From NCBI RefSeq assembly GCF_050859505.1, contig NZ_CP193934.1, positions 868,001-932,000 on the forward strand: DNA of 64,000 bases, written 5' to 3'. The notes beneath the pieces were generated by a model, which worked only from the letters and a program-made list of their open reading frames with translations, ran no database searches and was not told where the DNA came from. This DNA comes from Marinirhabdus sp050859505 (GTDB taxonomy: Bacteria > Bacteroidota > Bacteroidia > Flavobacteriales > Flavobacteriaceae). A program made the translations under genes and the position numbers. Every line of letters starts with the position of its first letter. Within the stretch, counting starts at the first letter, position 1. Shown here piece by piece: positions 44,028-52,125 of this stretch.

Positions 44028-45692
44028 TTACAAGGTTACATTCTTTCTAATTACATAGGTTTGATCTTCCAATCTACCCAAAAATTCTGAAAATGGAACA
44101 TCCTCGCCCTCAGGCAGTTTTATAAGTTTCGTTTTATCTTCTCTTTTGAACTCACCAATAACCGAAACCATATCCTGTAAGGTACATTCTTTTAAGTTTT
44201 CTGAACCTATTGCTTCCTCTAGCTTTAAGGCGCGGTCATAATCTTCTTGATAGTCTACCGAAAGATTAATGTATTTAAGATCTTCTACTTCCGAAACGAT
44301 ATCGATACATCCTTTTTTAGCTTCTTCGTCATTCAAAATAAAAAGTGTTAGGTATTCCGAATGCATTGGGTTATCCATATGTAGATACAAATTCCAAAGA
44401 TATTTTGTGCTGAACAATTCCGCAGAAACACCAAAAGGCACATTGTTGGCACGCACATAATCCAGATCGTTTTCAACCATCAACGTAATCATCTCATCCA
44501 CCAATTCCGGATCTGTAAATGGATTGTCACCTGTTACTCTAAAAACAGCACCCCATTCTTCCTGTAACGAAAGTTCCAGCATTCTATCCAACACTGAAAC
44601 TGCATGACCTCTGTATACTTTATGGTCGTTTTGATGACCTACCTCAGCCAACGGAGTGTCTTCTGCTAAGGTTGAGGTGGAAAGAAATACATCTTTCACC
44701 TTTTTAGCGGTTTTTAAACGCTGGTATAAAAAATCGATGATACTAGTTCCTCCAAAGGGCTTTAGCACTTTTAAAGGCAATCTTTTGGACTTTAAACGCG
44801 CAATGAGCGCAACGCCAACATCTGCTCTTTTAAAAGAATTGAATTGATGGGTAATATAATCTACGCCAGCATCTGCTCTTTTAAAGTCGCCACCGCCTAA
44901 TACTTTTTTATACATCACATCGCGATAGGGCAATTCTGTTTTGGTGGGGTGTTTTTTATAATCGCCTAAAGCTTGCTGGTAATGTTTCAATTGTTGCACC
45001 ATTACGGCAAATTCGTGCGGATAGAGCGATACTTGATAATCGAATTTACGGTTGTTACGCGTTAAAGTGATGTGTTTTTCAAGATATTCGCATCCTTTTG
45101 CTAATACCATTAACGGAATGTTAGCTGTATCTAGGGAATGGTCTGCTAACCCTGTGGTGTATTGAGGAAATTCATTTTTGAAATAGTCTAATGCATTCAA
45201 ATTAAGATCTTCAACTTCAGTAGGATAGTTGCTAAATCCATGCATTAAACATTCTACCTGATCGCCTATAATGTCCAGTGCAAATTTTAATTCCAGGTTA
45301 GTGGCACATTGGGTTTCCAAAATGAAGGTAACATCCTTAAACGTTGCCATTTTGTCCAACATGGTTTTGTTGGTAATATCTGTAGCGTGTAGTTTTAAAA
45401 AGCGGAATCCTTCGGCATAACAAAAATCGAAAGACGGGATGTCCAACACACAAGGTATTACTGGCATTTCCAGCTCTCTACAATACGCAAACACCTTGCT
45501 CCATTCTTCAAAAGAAAGGGTGTTGTTTTCGTAAATTTCATATTTGCTGTAATCCTCTACACAAAAGGCAGCAACATCCATCACTTGAATTGTAAAATAA
45601 TCTGCTCCAGCATCTTTGGCTGCTTTGGCAAGTTCTAAGGTATATGGGAGGCTTCCGTTGTGGTTAAAGGCGCTTTCGGCTATTGTTTTCAA
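44028..45692 (-). CDS. Fusion: NeuB-like synthase plus SpsF-type cytidylyltransferase
   Basis: About 554 residues. Residues 1-260 resemble the NeuB TIM barrel: TIAESAFNHNGSL, KLHATDITNKTM, MHGFSNYPTEVEDLNLNA, GLADHSLDTA, LEKHITLTRNNRKFDYQVS. The expected C-terminal SAF domain is missing. After a linker with the repeated motif FKRADAGV/FKRADVGV comes an SpsF-like nucleotidyltransferase (about 292-515): ALIARLKSKRLPLKVLKPF, VYRGHAVSVLDRMLEL, FRVTGDNPFTDPELVDEM. Thus one chain may make and CMP-activate a nonulosonate. The frame opens with TTG at 45713, but I prefer the TTG at 45692, which gives a NeuB-like start (TIAESAFNHNG) and follows a TATCTTTG box. Confidence 0.82.
   Translation of the reverse strand: MKTIAESAFNHNGSLPYTLELAKAAKDAGADYFTIQVMDVAAFCVEDYSKYEIYENNTLSFEEWSKVFAYCRELEMPVIPCVLDIPSFDFCYAEGFRFLKLHATDITNKTMLDKMATFKDVTFILETQCATNLELKFALDIIGDQVECLMHGFSNYPTEVEDLNLNALDYFKNEFPQYTTGLADHSLDTANIPLMVLAKGCEYLEKHITLTRNNRKFDYQVSLYPHEFAVMVQQLKHYQQALGDYKKHPTKTELPYRDVMYKKVLGGGDFKRADAGVDYITHQFNSFKRADVGVALIARLKSKRLPLKVLKPFGGTSIIDFLYQRLKTAKKVKDVFLSTSTLAEDTPLAEVGHQNDHKVYRGHAVSVLDRMLELSLQEEWGAVFRVTGDNPFTDPELVDEMITLMVENDLDYVRANNVPFGVSAELFSTKYLWNLYLHMDNPMHSEYLTLFILNDEEAKKGCIDIVSEVEDLKYINLSVDYQEDYDRALKLEEAIGSENLKECTLQDMVSVIGEFKREDKTKLIKLPEGEDVPFSEFLGRLEDQTYVIRKNVTL
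44812..44886 (-). repeat. In-frame direct repeat in the fusion-gene linker
   Basis: Two 24-base units at 44812-44835 and 44863-44886 agree at 22 positions, spaced 51 bases (17 codons) apart. They encode FKRADVGV and FKRADAGV. They sit exactly between the NeuB-like and cytidylyltransferase domains. Confidence 0.75.
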
Positions 45693-45710
45693 GTATCTAA
45701 GATTTTTTTT

Positions 45711-45718
45711 CAAAGATA
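45711..45718 (-). promoter_or_regulatory. Candidate -7 box for the NeuB-fusion gene
   Basis: Minus-strand TATCTTTG (45718-45711) fits TAnnTTTG in the short gap after the SGNH gene. A transcript starting near 45705 would favour the TTG start at 45692. No matching -33 TTG was seen. Confidence 0.35.
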
Positions 45719-45730
45719 CTATATATATTA

Positions 45731-47134
45731 CTATTTAACTGAGAGTGTATCTATTGAAAATACAGTGGTTCCCCGCTTATCCCCCGCATGAAAACTTAAA
45801 TTCCTAAACTGTTTCAAGGGGCTTTTAAATGAAAAAACTACAAAGCTTTTATTTTGATATGTAAGGACATCTATATTTGAAAAATCACCATAATAAACAA
45901 TTTTTGTTTTGTTTCTATTCTGAAAAATCTTCTGTTCCCCATATTGGTTGAGCTCTTCTAGTGTTACCTCATGCTCTAAGCGGAAAGGCTGTGACCCAAT
46001 AGTATCTGCAGAAAGTGAAAATAATACATTATACGTTTCTTCTCCCGTTTTATACAGCTTTGCGTCTGTGATTCCAAACAATTTTTTTTCAGTAACTGAG
46101 TCTAAGTCCTTATAAAACAAGCTATTGTTTTTAGGATTTGATTGATAATACGGGTTTCCACTTAAATTAATAGGTGTTTTGGTGAGTGGAATGTGTAAGC
46201 TGTCTTTTATGTATGCAGATAGATATGTTGATGCAAGTATGGCCCCTCTTGTATTTAAATGATTTGGGTTTCTATAATGCCTCCTTGTAATTCCAATCTC
46301 TTCTTTAACCTCATTAAATTCTAGAAAATTGTGTCCCTTTTCCGTTAGGTACGATTTTATAGACTTTGCATAGCTATTGTGGCTCGGACTCACATCATAT
46401 ACATAGGAAGGTGCATTAATAAAGAGAACAGGCACATTATTATTTTTAAATAAATCTGCAATGTCATCTATGCGTTTTTTCGCGATATCTGGTAATGTAT
46501 CGAAGCGCTTGTTTTGTGCTTTATATTTCTTTTCAAATTTGAGAAAAGTGCCATCATCAAAAGTGCTGTTTGAAGTAAGAAACCCTTTATAATGGTTGTG
46601 GTCATTATTATAATTAAAAGTTTTACTAGGCTTTTTGGATTCTGGCCATTCGGTGTGATTTCTAATGGTTTCTGAAAATGCCATAGGCCATTCATTGGCA
46701 GGAAATGTGTTAAGAATAAAAGAACTTTTTGAAAAAGATTGTGGTAAAAAATCTATCGCAAGCAAGTTCGAGGATGTAAAACCTTCATTTTTCTCTTCAT
46801 TAAAACTTAATGCAAACACATTGATAACGGCAAGATCTGGTCTGTTTTTTTTTAATACCATATCAGCAACAACCTGGGTTGCAATTAATTTTTGCGCAGA
46901 GGAGCCTAAATTAATTGCCGTCACGTTCAATTCATTTTCGATAACTGCGGGATTAAAAGTGCTATACGAATGTGAACTTCCAAAAAAAACAATGTCGAAA
47001 TTACGGTCTGAAGATTGGAATGTGCGTATGGAATCCCTGTAAAAACTATCTTTAATAAAATAGGCGTCTACTTCCTGAAGAATAAAACCAACAAGGGTAA
47101 TTAAGAAAATAGCTTTTAATAGAAAACGTATCAT
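45731..47134 (-). CDS. Membrane-anchored SGNH-like protein (AlgJ/DltD-like), copy 1
   Basis: A 467-residue protein with one N-terminal membrane anchor (residues 5-24) and a periplasmic domain of SGNH-hydrolase type: block I FFGSSHSYSTFNP, a middle LFINAPSYVYD, and block V YRNPNHLNTRGAIL with the Asp/His-like pair replaced by Asn-Pro-Asn-His. Residues 340-467 form an extra strand-rich domain (YGDFSNIDVLTYQNKSF). It is a full-length paralogue of the protein at 52126-53547. With the MBOAT protein nearby it may transfer acyl groups to the polysaccharide. Its start overlaps the HAD gene stop by one base. Confidence 0.75.
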   Translation of the reverse strand: MIRFLLKAIFLITLVGFILQEVDAYFIKDSFYRDSIRTFQSSDRNFDIVFFGSSHSYSTFNPAVIENELNVTAINLGSSAQKLIATQVVADMVLKKNRPDLAVINVFALSFNEEKNEGFTSSNLLAIDFLPQSFSKSSFILNTFPANEWPMAFSETIRNHTEWPESKKPSKTFNYNNDHNHYKGFLTSNSTFDDGTFLKFEKKYKAQNKRFDTLPDIAKKRIDDIADLFKNNNVPVLFINAPSYVYDVSPSHNSYAKSIKSYLTEKGHNFLEFNEVKEEIGITRRHYRNPNHLNTRGAILASTYLSAYIKDSLHIPLTKTPINLSGNPYYQSNPKNNSLFYKDLDSVTEKKLFGITDAKLYKTGEETYNVLFSLSADTIGSQPFRLEHEVTLEELNQYGEQKIFQNRNKTKIVYYGDFSNIDVLTYQNKSFVVFSFKSPLKQFRNLSFHAGDKRGTTVFSIDTLSVK

Positions 47135-47721
47135 TAAAAATTGTTGTAGTGAAATTTTGTTGCCAGGGGTTTCATAGCCATATCACCTTTAGAGTCTCCA
47201 TAGTACATAATTTCGGCGTACTTAGAAAGGTCTATTTCGGCTTTTACGCGTTTAGGTTTTTCCTCGTAGTTGCAGTTGGGGGTTTTAAAATTTCCGCTGA
47301 AGACGTCGTTTTTAAATTCACTTTGGGTACAAATAAGGCCTACGCCCAACTGTTGCGCAATGGCATCTAACCACAAATCCAACGATGCCGAAACGATATA
47401 AACATCGCCTTTTTGGTTATGCTTTTTTATAGTCGCTAATGCGTTCTGTTTAAAAAAATCACCTTGTTGAATGTGTCCCAAAAAGGCTTTCGAAATTTTA
47501 GAAATTTCTTCTCGGGTCTTCCCTTTTAAACAAGCTGAAATAAAACTTCGTTTGGTAGTTCCTTTATCCAACAACCCTAATTTAGCAACTAAAAACAAAG
47601 GTGCAAATTTCAGTAAAATGAAGTTGTAGTGTAGTGATGGTGTCGCAAATTTCAGAAACTCGAACAAAGAATCTTTGTTGGTGATGGTTCCGTCAAAATC
47701 GTACAAATACAACGTTTTCAT
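47134..47721 (-). CDS. HAD-IB family phosphatase of the arabinose-donor block
   Basis: A 195-residue phosphatase related to SerB: motif I LYDFDGTITNKDSLFEF, motif II VYIVSASLDLWLDAI, motif IV MYYGDSKGDMAM. The ATG at 47721 overlaps the DprE2-like stop as ATGA. In the mycobacterial decaprenylphosphoryl-arabinose route the 5-phosphate of the UbiA product must be removed before oxidation; a HAD enzyme in this place could do that. A phosphoserine phosphatase role is unlikely from context. The specificity is inferred, not shown. Confidence 0.82.
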   Translation of the reverse strand: MKTLYLYDFDGTITNKDSLFEFLKFATPSLHYNFILLKFAPLFLVAKLGLLDKGTTKRSFISACLKGKTREEISKISKAFLGHIQQGDFFKQNALATIKKHNQKGDVYIVSASLDLWLDAIAQQLGVGLICTQSEFKNDVFSGNFKTPNCNYEEKPKRVKAEIDLSKYAEIMYYGDSKGDMAMKPLATKFHYNNF

Positions 47722-48437
47722 AATGAAAGCTTCTTGAAAATAAACTCTGGTATATTTCGGATTATAAACATAACAAGGCGCCAAATTCCTGATATATAAA
47801 TGGTGTTTTTCTCACCTTTGTAGCCCTTGTAAATTAAGGTTGCTGCTTTTTCTGGAGAGATGGTTAATGGACCAGGTAAATCCATTCCTTTGGTCATTTT
47901 AGTATCCATAAATCCTGGCTTTACGGTCATAACGTGAACGTTTTTCTTGGCCAACAAATTTCGCAAACCACTTAAATAAGCCGTTAATCCCGCTTTGGCA
48001 CTCCCATAAATAAAATTACTTTGTCGTCCACGTTCTCCTGCAACCGAGCTTAAACAAACTAAGTTTCCTCCTCCCTTGTTTTCCAAGTCTTTTGCAATAG
48101 CATTTAGGTGCGGCACCAAACCTGCATAGTTTATTTGAAGTATCCTCGCCACGTCCTCAGGTTTTGCGATTACTCCCTCGCTAGTGTCCCCAAGGTATCC
48201 TGCTGCACAAAAAGCAACATTATACGTTAATGCCGAGAAATCGAACTTGGTTTGTTCTAAGAGGTCCAATTTAAAAACAGTGACCTCCGTAGTATATTTT
48301 ACCTCTATGTGCTTTTTAAAAGATGCTAAGGCATCAATATTCGATGAAAATAAATACACATGTGGCACCGCTTCTTTTTCTAGCATTTTTTCTACAAACG
48401 CGCGTGCAATATCTGAATTGGATCCTAATACAATCAT
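47718..48437 (-). CDS. dprE2: DprE2-like decaprenylphosphoryl-2-keto-ribose reductase
   Basis: A 239-residue short-chain dehydrogenase that should reduce the 2-keto intermediate, completing epimerisation of polyprenylphosphoryl-ribose to arabinose. It has the NAD(P) motif MIVLGSNSDIARAF, the catalytic segment CLSSVAGERGRQSNFIYGSAKAG (Ser, Tyr-x-x-x-Lys) written here by its key residues, and the C-terminus RNIPEFIFKKL, very like the RHIPRSIFRKL ending of mycobacterial DprE2. It overlaps the DprE1-like gene by 4 bases. Call depends on my memory of the mycobacterial sequences. Confidence 0.85.
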   Translation of the reverse strand: MIVLGSNSDIARAFVEKMLEKEAVPHVYLFSSNIDALASFKKHIEVKYTTEVTVFKLDLLEQTKFDFSALTYNVAFCAAGYLGDTSEGVIAKPEDVARILQINYAGLVPHLNAIAKDLENKGGGNLVCLSSVAGERGRQSNFIYGSAKAGLTAYLSGLRNLLAKKNVHVMTVKPGFMDTKMTKGMDLPGPLTISPEKAATLIYKGYKGEKNTIYISGIWRLVMFIIRNIPEFIFKKLSL

Positions 48438-49744
48438 TTGGGTGTCTGGTTTATTCTTCTGTTTTGAACCGAATTGAACTTAGTGGTCTGTATGTTTACG
48501 TACTCCATAAGTGAAGCTTCGGACAAGCTATCTTTTGCTCTGTAAATTCTCCCGCCGTACTTTTTAACAATAGCGTCTAACTTAGGGACTAAGGTATATA
48601 GTTTTTTATTCACCTTAAAATCTAGTGCTAAGGTGTATCCCTCAATGGGAAACGAATTATGTGCATTTGGGTTATTGGCGCCAAATAGTTTTAACACAGC
48701 AAGAAAAGAGCCTTGTTTACTGGTTGCAATTGCTTCCAGAATCTCTTGAAGCCCAGCCATTCCTGCTCCTTTTGGTAGCACGAATTGATATTGAATAAAG
48801 CCATTTTTTCCGTAGATTTTATTCCATTCCAAGATAGCATCTAGCGGATAAAAAAAAGGCTCAAAGTGAGTAACTCCTTTTTTTATTTTAGCTGTTTGTT
48901 TGTAATAATACAACAGATTAAAAAGTTTTACGCTTAAAGTATTCAACGCAAAACCAGGAAAGTTAAAGGGTATTTTAATGCTTTTTTTGGGTGTAGTTTT
49001 TAATACCTCTTGCCGTTGTTTGGCAGAGAGTTGTTCTTGCGTAGCGTGTTCGCCCCGCATTAATATGGAGCGCCCCAAATGCTTCCCTTTTTGAAGACAG
49101 TCTATCCACGCTACGGTGTATGTCCAATCTTTAGAGGCTTCAAAAAGTTGAAATATTTCAGGTAAGTTCTTTGCTTTTATACTCTCTACATAAAAGTATG
49201 AATTTTCTATTTTTTTTAGCCGAAATGTAGCTTCAACTATAATTCCAGTGAGTCCCATCCCGCCTATGGTCTCCCAGAAGAGCGTTGTGTTTTCGGTTCT
49301 TGAACACATGATAGTTTCGCCTGTTTCAACAACTAGTTTAAATTGTGTTACAAATTCTGAAAAGCAACCATCTTTATGATGATTTTTTCCGTGCACATCG
49401 GCTGCAATTGCGCCACCTACCGTTATAAATTTTGTGCCGGGAGTTACAGGTAAGAAAAAACCTTTCGGCACCACGAAATCTAAAATATCTGAGAAAAGTA
49501 CGCCTGCCTCACAGGTGAGAATGCCTTCGGTTTTATCAAATTTTAAAAAATGTTTGAGGGAAAGTGTAGAAATTACGGTGTCATTTAAGGCTGCATCTCC
49601 ATAACAACGACCATTTCCTCTTGCTAAAACAGTTTTTTCTTCTTGTAAGACATCCTTTGTTTTTCTAAAATTCTCGAAAAGATATTCTGAGGCTTTTATC
49701 TTAGGAAATTTGCCCCAATTGCTAATCGTTTTTTCAATTTTCAT
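48434..49744 (-). CDS. dprE1: DprE1-like FAD-dependent polyprenylphosphoryl-ribose oxidase
   Basis: A 436-residue FAD enzyme of the VAO family that should oxidise the 2'-OH of polyprenylphosphoryl-ribose. FAD-binding motifs: ARGNGRCYGDAALND near 43, PGTKFITVGGAIAADVHGK near 102, and GGMGLTGIIVEATFRL near 160. The substrate-domain segments FYPLDAILEWNKIYG, FIQYQFVLPKG, AVLKLFGANN and GGRIYRAKDSLSE closely follow mycobacterial DprE1. At the position of the benzothiazinone-reactive Cys387 (IC in GWNICVDF) this protein has Ala (GYTLALDF). It overlaps the DprE2-like gene (ATGA). Confidence 0.9.
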   Translation of the reverse strand: MKIEKTISNWGKFPKIKASEYLFENFRKTKDVLQEEKTVLARGNGRCYGDAALNDTVISTLSLKHFLKFDKTEGILTCEAGVLFSDILDFVVPKGFFLPVTPGTKFITVGGAIAADVHGKNHHKDGCFSEFVTQFKLVVETGETIMCSRTENTTLFWETIGGMGLTGIIVEATFRLKKIENSYFYVESIKAKNLPEIFQLFEASKDWTYTVAWIDCLQKGKHLGRSILMRGEHATQEQLSAKQRQEVLKTTPKKSIKIPFNFPGFALNTLSVKLFNLLYYYKQTAKIKKGVTHFEPFFYPLDAILEWNKIYGKNGFIQYQFVLPKGAGMAGLQEILEAIATSKQGSFLAVLKLFGANNPNAHNSFPIEGYTLALDFKVNKKLYTLVPKLDAIVKKYGGRIYRAKDSLSEASLMEYVNIQTTKFNSVQNRRINQTPK

Positions 49745-49745
49745 C

Positions 49746-50612
49746 CTATTTATTTAAATAGATAATTACGAAAAAAGAGACAACCCAAAGAAAAACCATA
49801 AGCTGTACAAAATGGTCTTTATATAGAAATTTTGTTGGAGACTCCGTTTTATTAAAGACCACGCTTTGCTGTAAATAGCGCAACAAACCCATTAATACAA
49901 ACAAGGTTGTAACATATAAATAGTCCGAGCCAAAATTTTTAATTACTTCTGGGGACACGGCATACATAATGTAAGAAACGAGCGTGATAGAAATGGCGAT
50001 AGTAAGCGCAATATTTAAAAACTCTACTGTATAGCCCTGTAAAGCTTTGCGTGTGTTAGATGGCATTAAAACCAACTCTCCTCTTCGCTTTCCTAAAGCC
50101 AAAATTAAGGCTAATGAAAATGTGAGCAATAGTGCCCACTTAGATACTAATATTACAGCTACAAATCCTCCGAACAATACTCTGAACACGAAACCTAATG
50201 CTATAATAGTGACATCTACAATAGGAATATTTTTTAGATAAAAAGTATATGCAAGATTCATTAAAAAATATGCTGCCAATACTACTATGGCTTGTATATT
50301 CAAAAAAGAATAAGCGCCAATGACCACCAAAGCCACCAAAGGAATTAGTAGTAGTAGTGCCGTATGTTTTGAAATGGCGCCAGAGGCCAGAGGCCTATGT
50401 TTTTTTTCAGGGTGGAGTTTGTCTTTTTCAATGTCTTTATAGTCATTTATTATGTAAATAATACTGGCTGTAAAGGAAAAAAGAAAGAAAGCAATAACGG
50501 ACTCGGTAAAAAAAGTTGTCTCAAGCAATCTGCCTGCAAAAAATGCGGGTAAGAAAACAAACAGGTTTTTTACCCATTGATGAACTCTAAATAAGTTGAA
50601 GATTTTCATCAT
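49746..50612 (-). CDS. UbiA-family prenyltransferase, DPPR-synthase-like
   Basis: A 288-residue inner-membrane protein with 8-9 helices. The first Asp-rich motif is NDYKDIEKDKLHPEKKHRP (residues about 56-74), preceded by RVHQWVKNLFVFLPAFF; the second is KNIPIVDVTIIALGFVFR near 128. These match decaprenyl-phosphate phosphoribosyltransferases (Rv3806c type), which load phosphoribose from PRPP onto polyprenyl phosphate, rather than quinone-pathway UbiA. It overlaps the GT-C gene by 4 bases and precedes the DprE1-like gene by one base, supporting a single pathway. Confidence 0.87.
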   Translation of the reverse strand: MMKIFNLFRVHQWVKNLFVFLPAFFAGRLLETTFFTESVIAFFLFSFTASIIYIINDYKDIEKDKLHPEKKHRPLASGAISKHTALLLLIPLVALVVIGAYSFLNIQAIVVLAAYFLMNLAYTFYLKNIPIVDVTIIALGFVFRVLFGGFVAVILVSKWALLLTFSLALILALGKRRGELVLMPSNTRKALQGYTVEFLNIALTIAISITLVSYIMYAVSPEVIKNFGSDYLYVTTLFVLMGLLRYLQQSVVFNKTESPTKFLYKDHFVQLMVFLWVVSFFVIIYLNK

Positions 50613-52078
50613 AATGAATCCTTAGATTTCTTGTAATGCAACATACGTGCAGTTTTAATATTGTTTATGTTTTTCTTTTCTTTCATTTGGATCAACTCGT
50701 ACCCACTGTATGTCAATTTATCTTCATCCAACACCTTATCTAACTGGTAGATTTTATGGTGCAAATCTATGAATACAACATATTCTTCTGGTTGATTTTC
50801 TTCTATAAATTTATCAAAATCAACGACTCTTCGTCTTAGTTGTCTAAATTTTGCTTGTTTCAGATAATAATCAAAATTCCTAGTTCTGGCTGTTAAGTAT
50901 AATATTGGCGTTGTTGCTTCAATTTCGGTTGCTTCAGCTACAATATCTCTATACATTCCTTTATTGTCTTTGTAAGGCTGAGTGTTTAAGGCAATAGTAA
51001 GCAAACTATACATAAGCACTAGGAGTATGGCCGTATTTTGAATTTTCCGATGTCTAAAAAGAGATATAAAATACGCTACTACTATCAACAAAGGACAAAT
51101 AATGGCAATAAAATACCTGTCGTTCATATTGCTTGTCGAAATAAAAGATCTCGCAAACGGGACACCAAAATATATTAGAATCCATAGTACCAAAATAAGA
51201 AGCGCATTATAATGCTCCTTAAAGGCATTCTCTAGAACTTTTATGGTCTTTATCCTTCTAGTAAGGAAATAAACCAACAATAGTAGGAGAAGCAAAACCA
51301 CTAGTGTACCTAAAAGCAAGTCGTTAAAAAAAGCTTGTGGAAAAGAGAATATCATGGACCATTCTGCCTTCTGAATCCAAACAAATGGTTGCTGCATGTG
51401 ACGAAAAAAGTAGGGCATCCAAGGAACAAACAAGACTAATGGTCCTGCAAAAAGTAAGATATAACGCCCAAAGAGTTTTTTGAGTTTTCCATAATCCATA
51501 ACAAACAAAAGAGTAACTCCCTGGCTAACCATTATAAATAAGGCAAAATAATGAGTATACAATGCCGCTGCAGTTATAATGATATAATAGAGTAAGCTCT
51601 TAGAATCTTTTGGGCTTCTTATAAATTTAATAAAAAAATAGTAGGAGTAATTGGCCAGTACAAACAATAGTATGTACGCGCGTACTTCTTGACTATATTC
51701 TATTAAGAATGAATTAACAACAGCAAGCCACAGGGCAATTATAGCTACTCTCTTTGAGATTAAAAGCTTCGCTACGTGGTAAACTGACAGCACCCCTATA
51801 ACGCCCAAAATAACATTTAACATTCTCAGCGAAGTATCGGTATAACCAAAATTTTCAGCCCAATATTTAGATAAAATATTATGTAGCGGTGGGTGGACAT
51901 CGCCCCCTACAAAGTTAATAGTGTACCCTAACGATGTAGATGGATTAGCAGAAAATGCAGTAAACAATTCATCATTCCAAAGACCCTCATAATTTAAATT
52001 GAAAATCCTAAGCAAAAACGCTGTTATCAACCCTAAATACAACCATGTTCTATGTGTTATTTCTATTTTAGTAAACAT
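50609..52078 (-). CDS. GT-C glycosyltransferase (GT39/ArnT-like)
   Basis: A 489-residue integral-membrane transferase with about 11 helices. The first periplasmic loop carries the acidic pair LWNDELFTAF typical of GT-C enzymes, followed by GGDVHPPLHNIL and SFLIEYSQEVRAYIL. A C-terminal periplasmic domain of about 120 residues follows. GT-C enzymes use polyprenyl-phosphate sugars; the next three genes appear to make polyprenylphosphoryl-arabinose, so this is the best candidate for the transferase that uses it. The acceptor is unknown: the polysaccharide, lipid A, or a protein. Confidence 0.83.
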   Translation of the reverse strand: MFTKIEITHRTWLYLGLITAFLLRIFNLNYEGLWNDELFTAFSANPSTSLGYTINFVGGDVHPPLHNILSKYWAENFGYTDTSLRMLNVILGVIGVLSVYHVAKLLISKRVAIIALWLAVVNSFLIEYSQEVRAYILLFVLANYSYYFFIKFIRSPKDSKSLLYYIIITAAALYTHYFALFIMVSQGVTLLFVMDYGKLKKLFGRYILLFAGPLVLFVPWMPYFFRHMQQPFVWIQKAEWSMIFSFPQAFFNDLLLGTLVVLLLLLLLVYFLTRRIKTIKVLENAFKEHYNALLILVLWILIYFGVPFARSFISTSNMNDRYFIAIICPLLIVVAYFISLFRHRKIQNTAILLVLMYSLLTIALNTQPYKDNKGMYRDIVAEATEIEATTPILYLTARTRNFDYYLKQAKFRQLRRRVVDFDKFIEENQPEEYVVFIDLHHKIYQLDKVLDEDKLTYSGYELIQMKEKKNINNIKTARMLHYKKSKDSL

Positions 52079-52125
52079 TTTTGTTATTTAATAAATTTGT
52101 TAAACAATTTTATATCAAGGACAAA

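Noticed and set aside
44028..45713. The fusion as a sequencing artefact of two overlapping genes
   Set aside because: The frame is continuous through an in-frame linker with an ordered repeat, and no stop/start overlap typical of separate genes is seen near the junction. Kept as a fusion.
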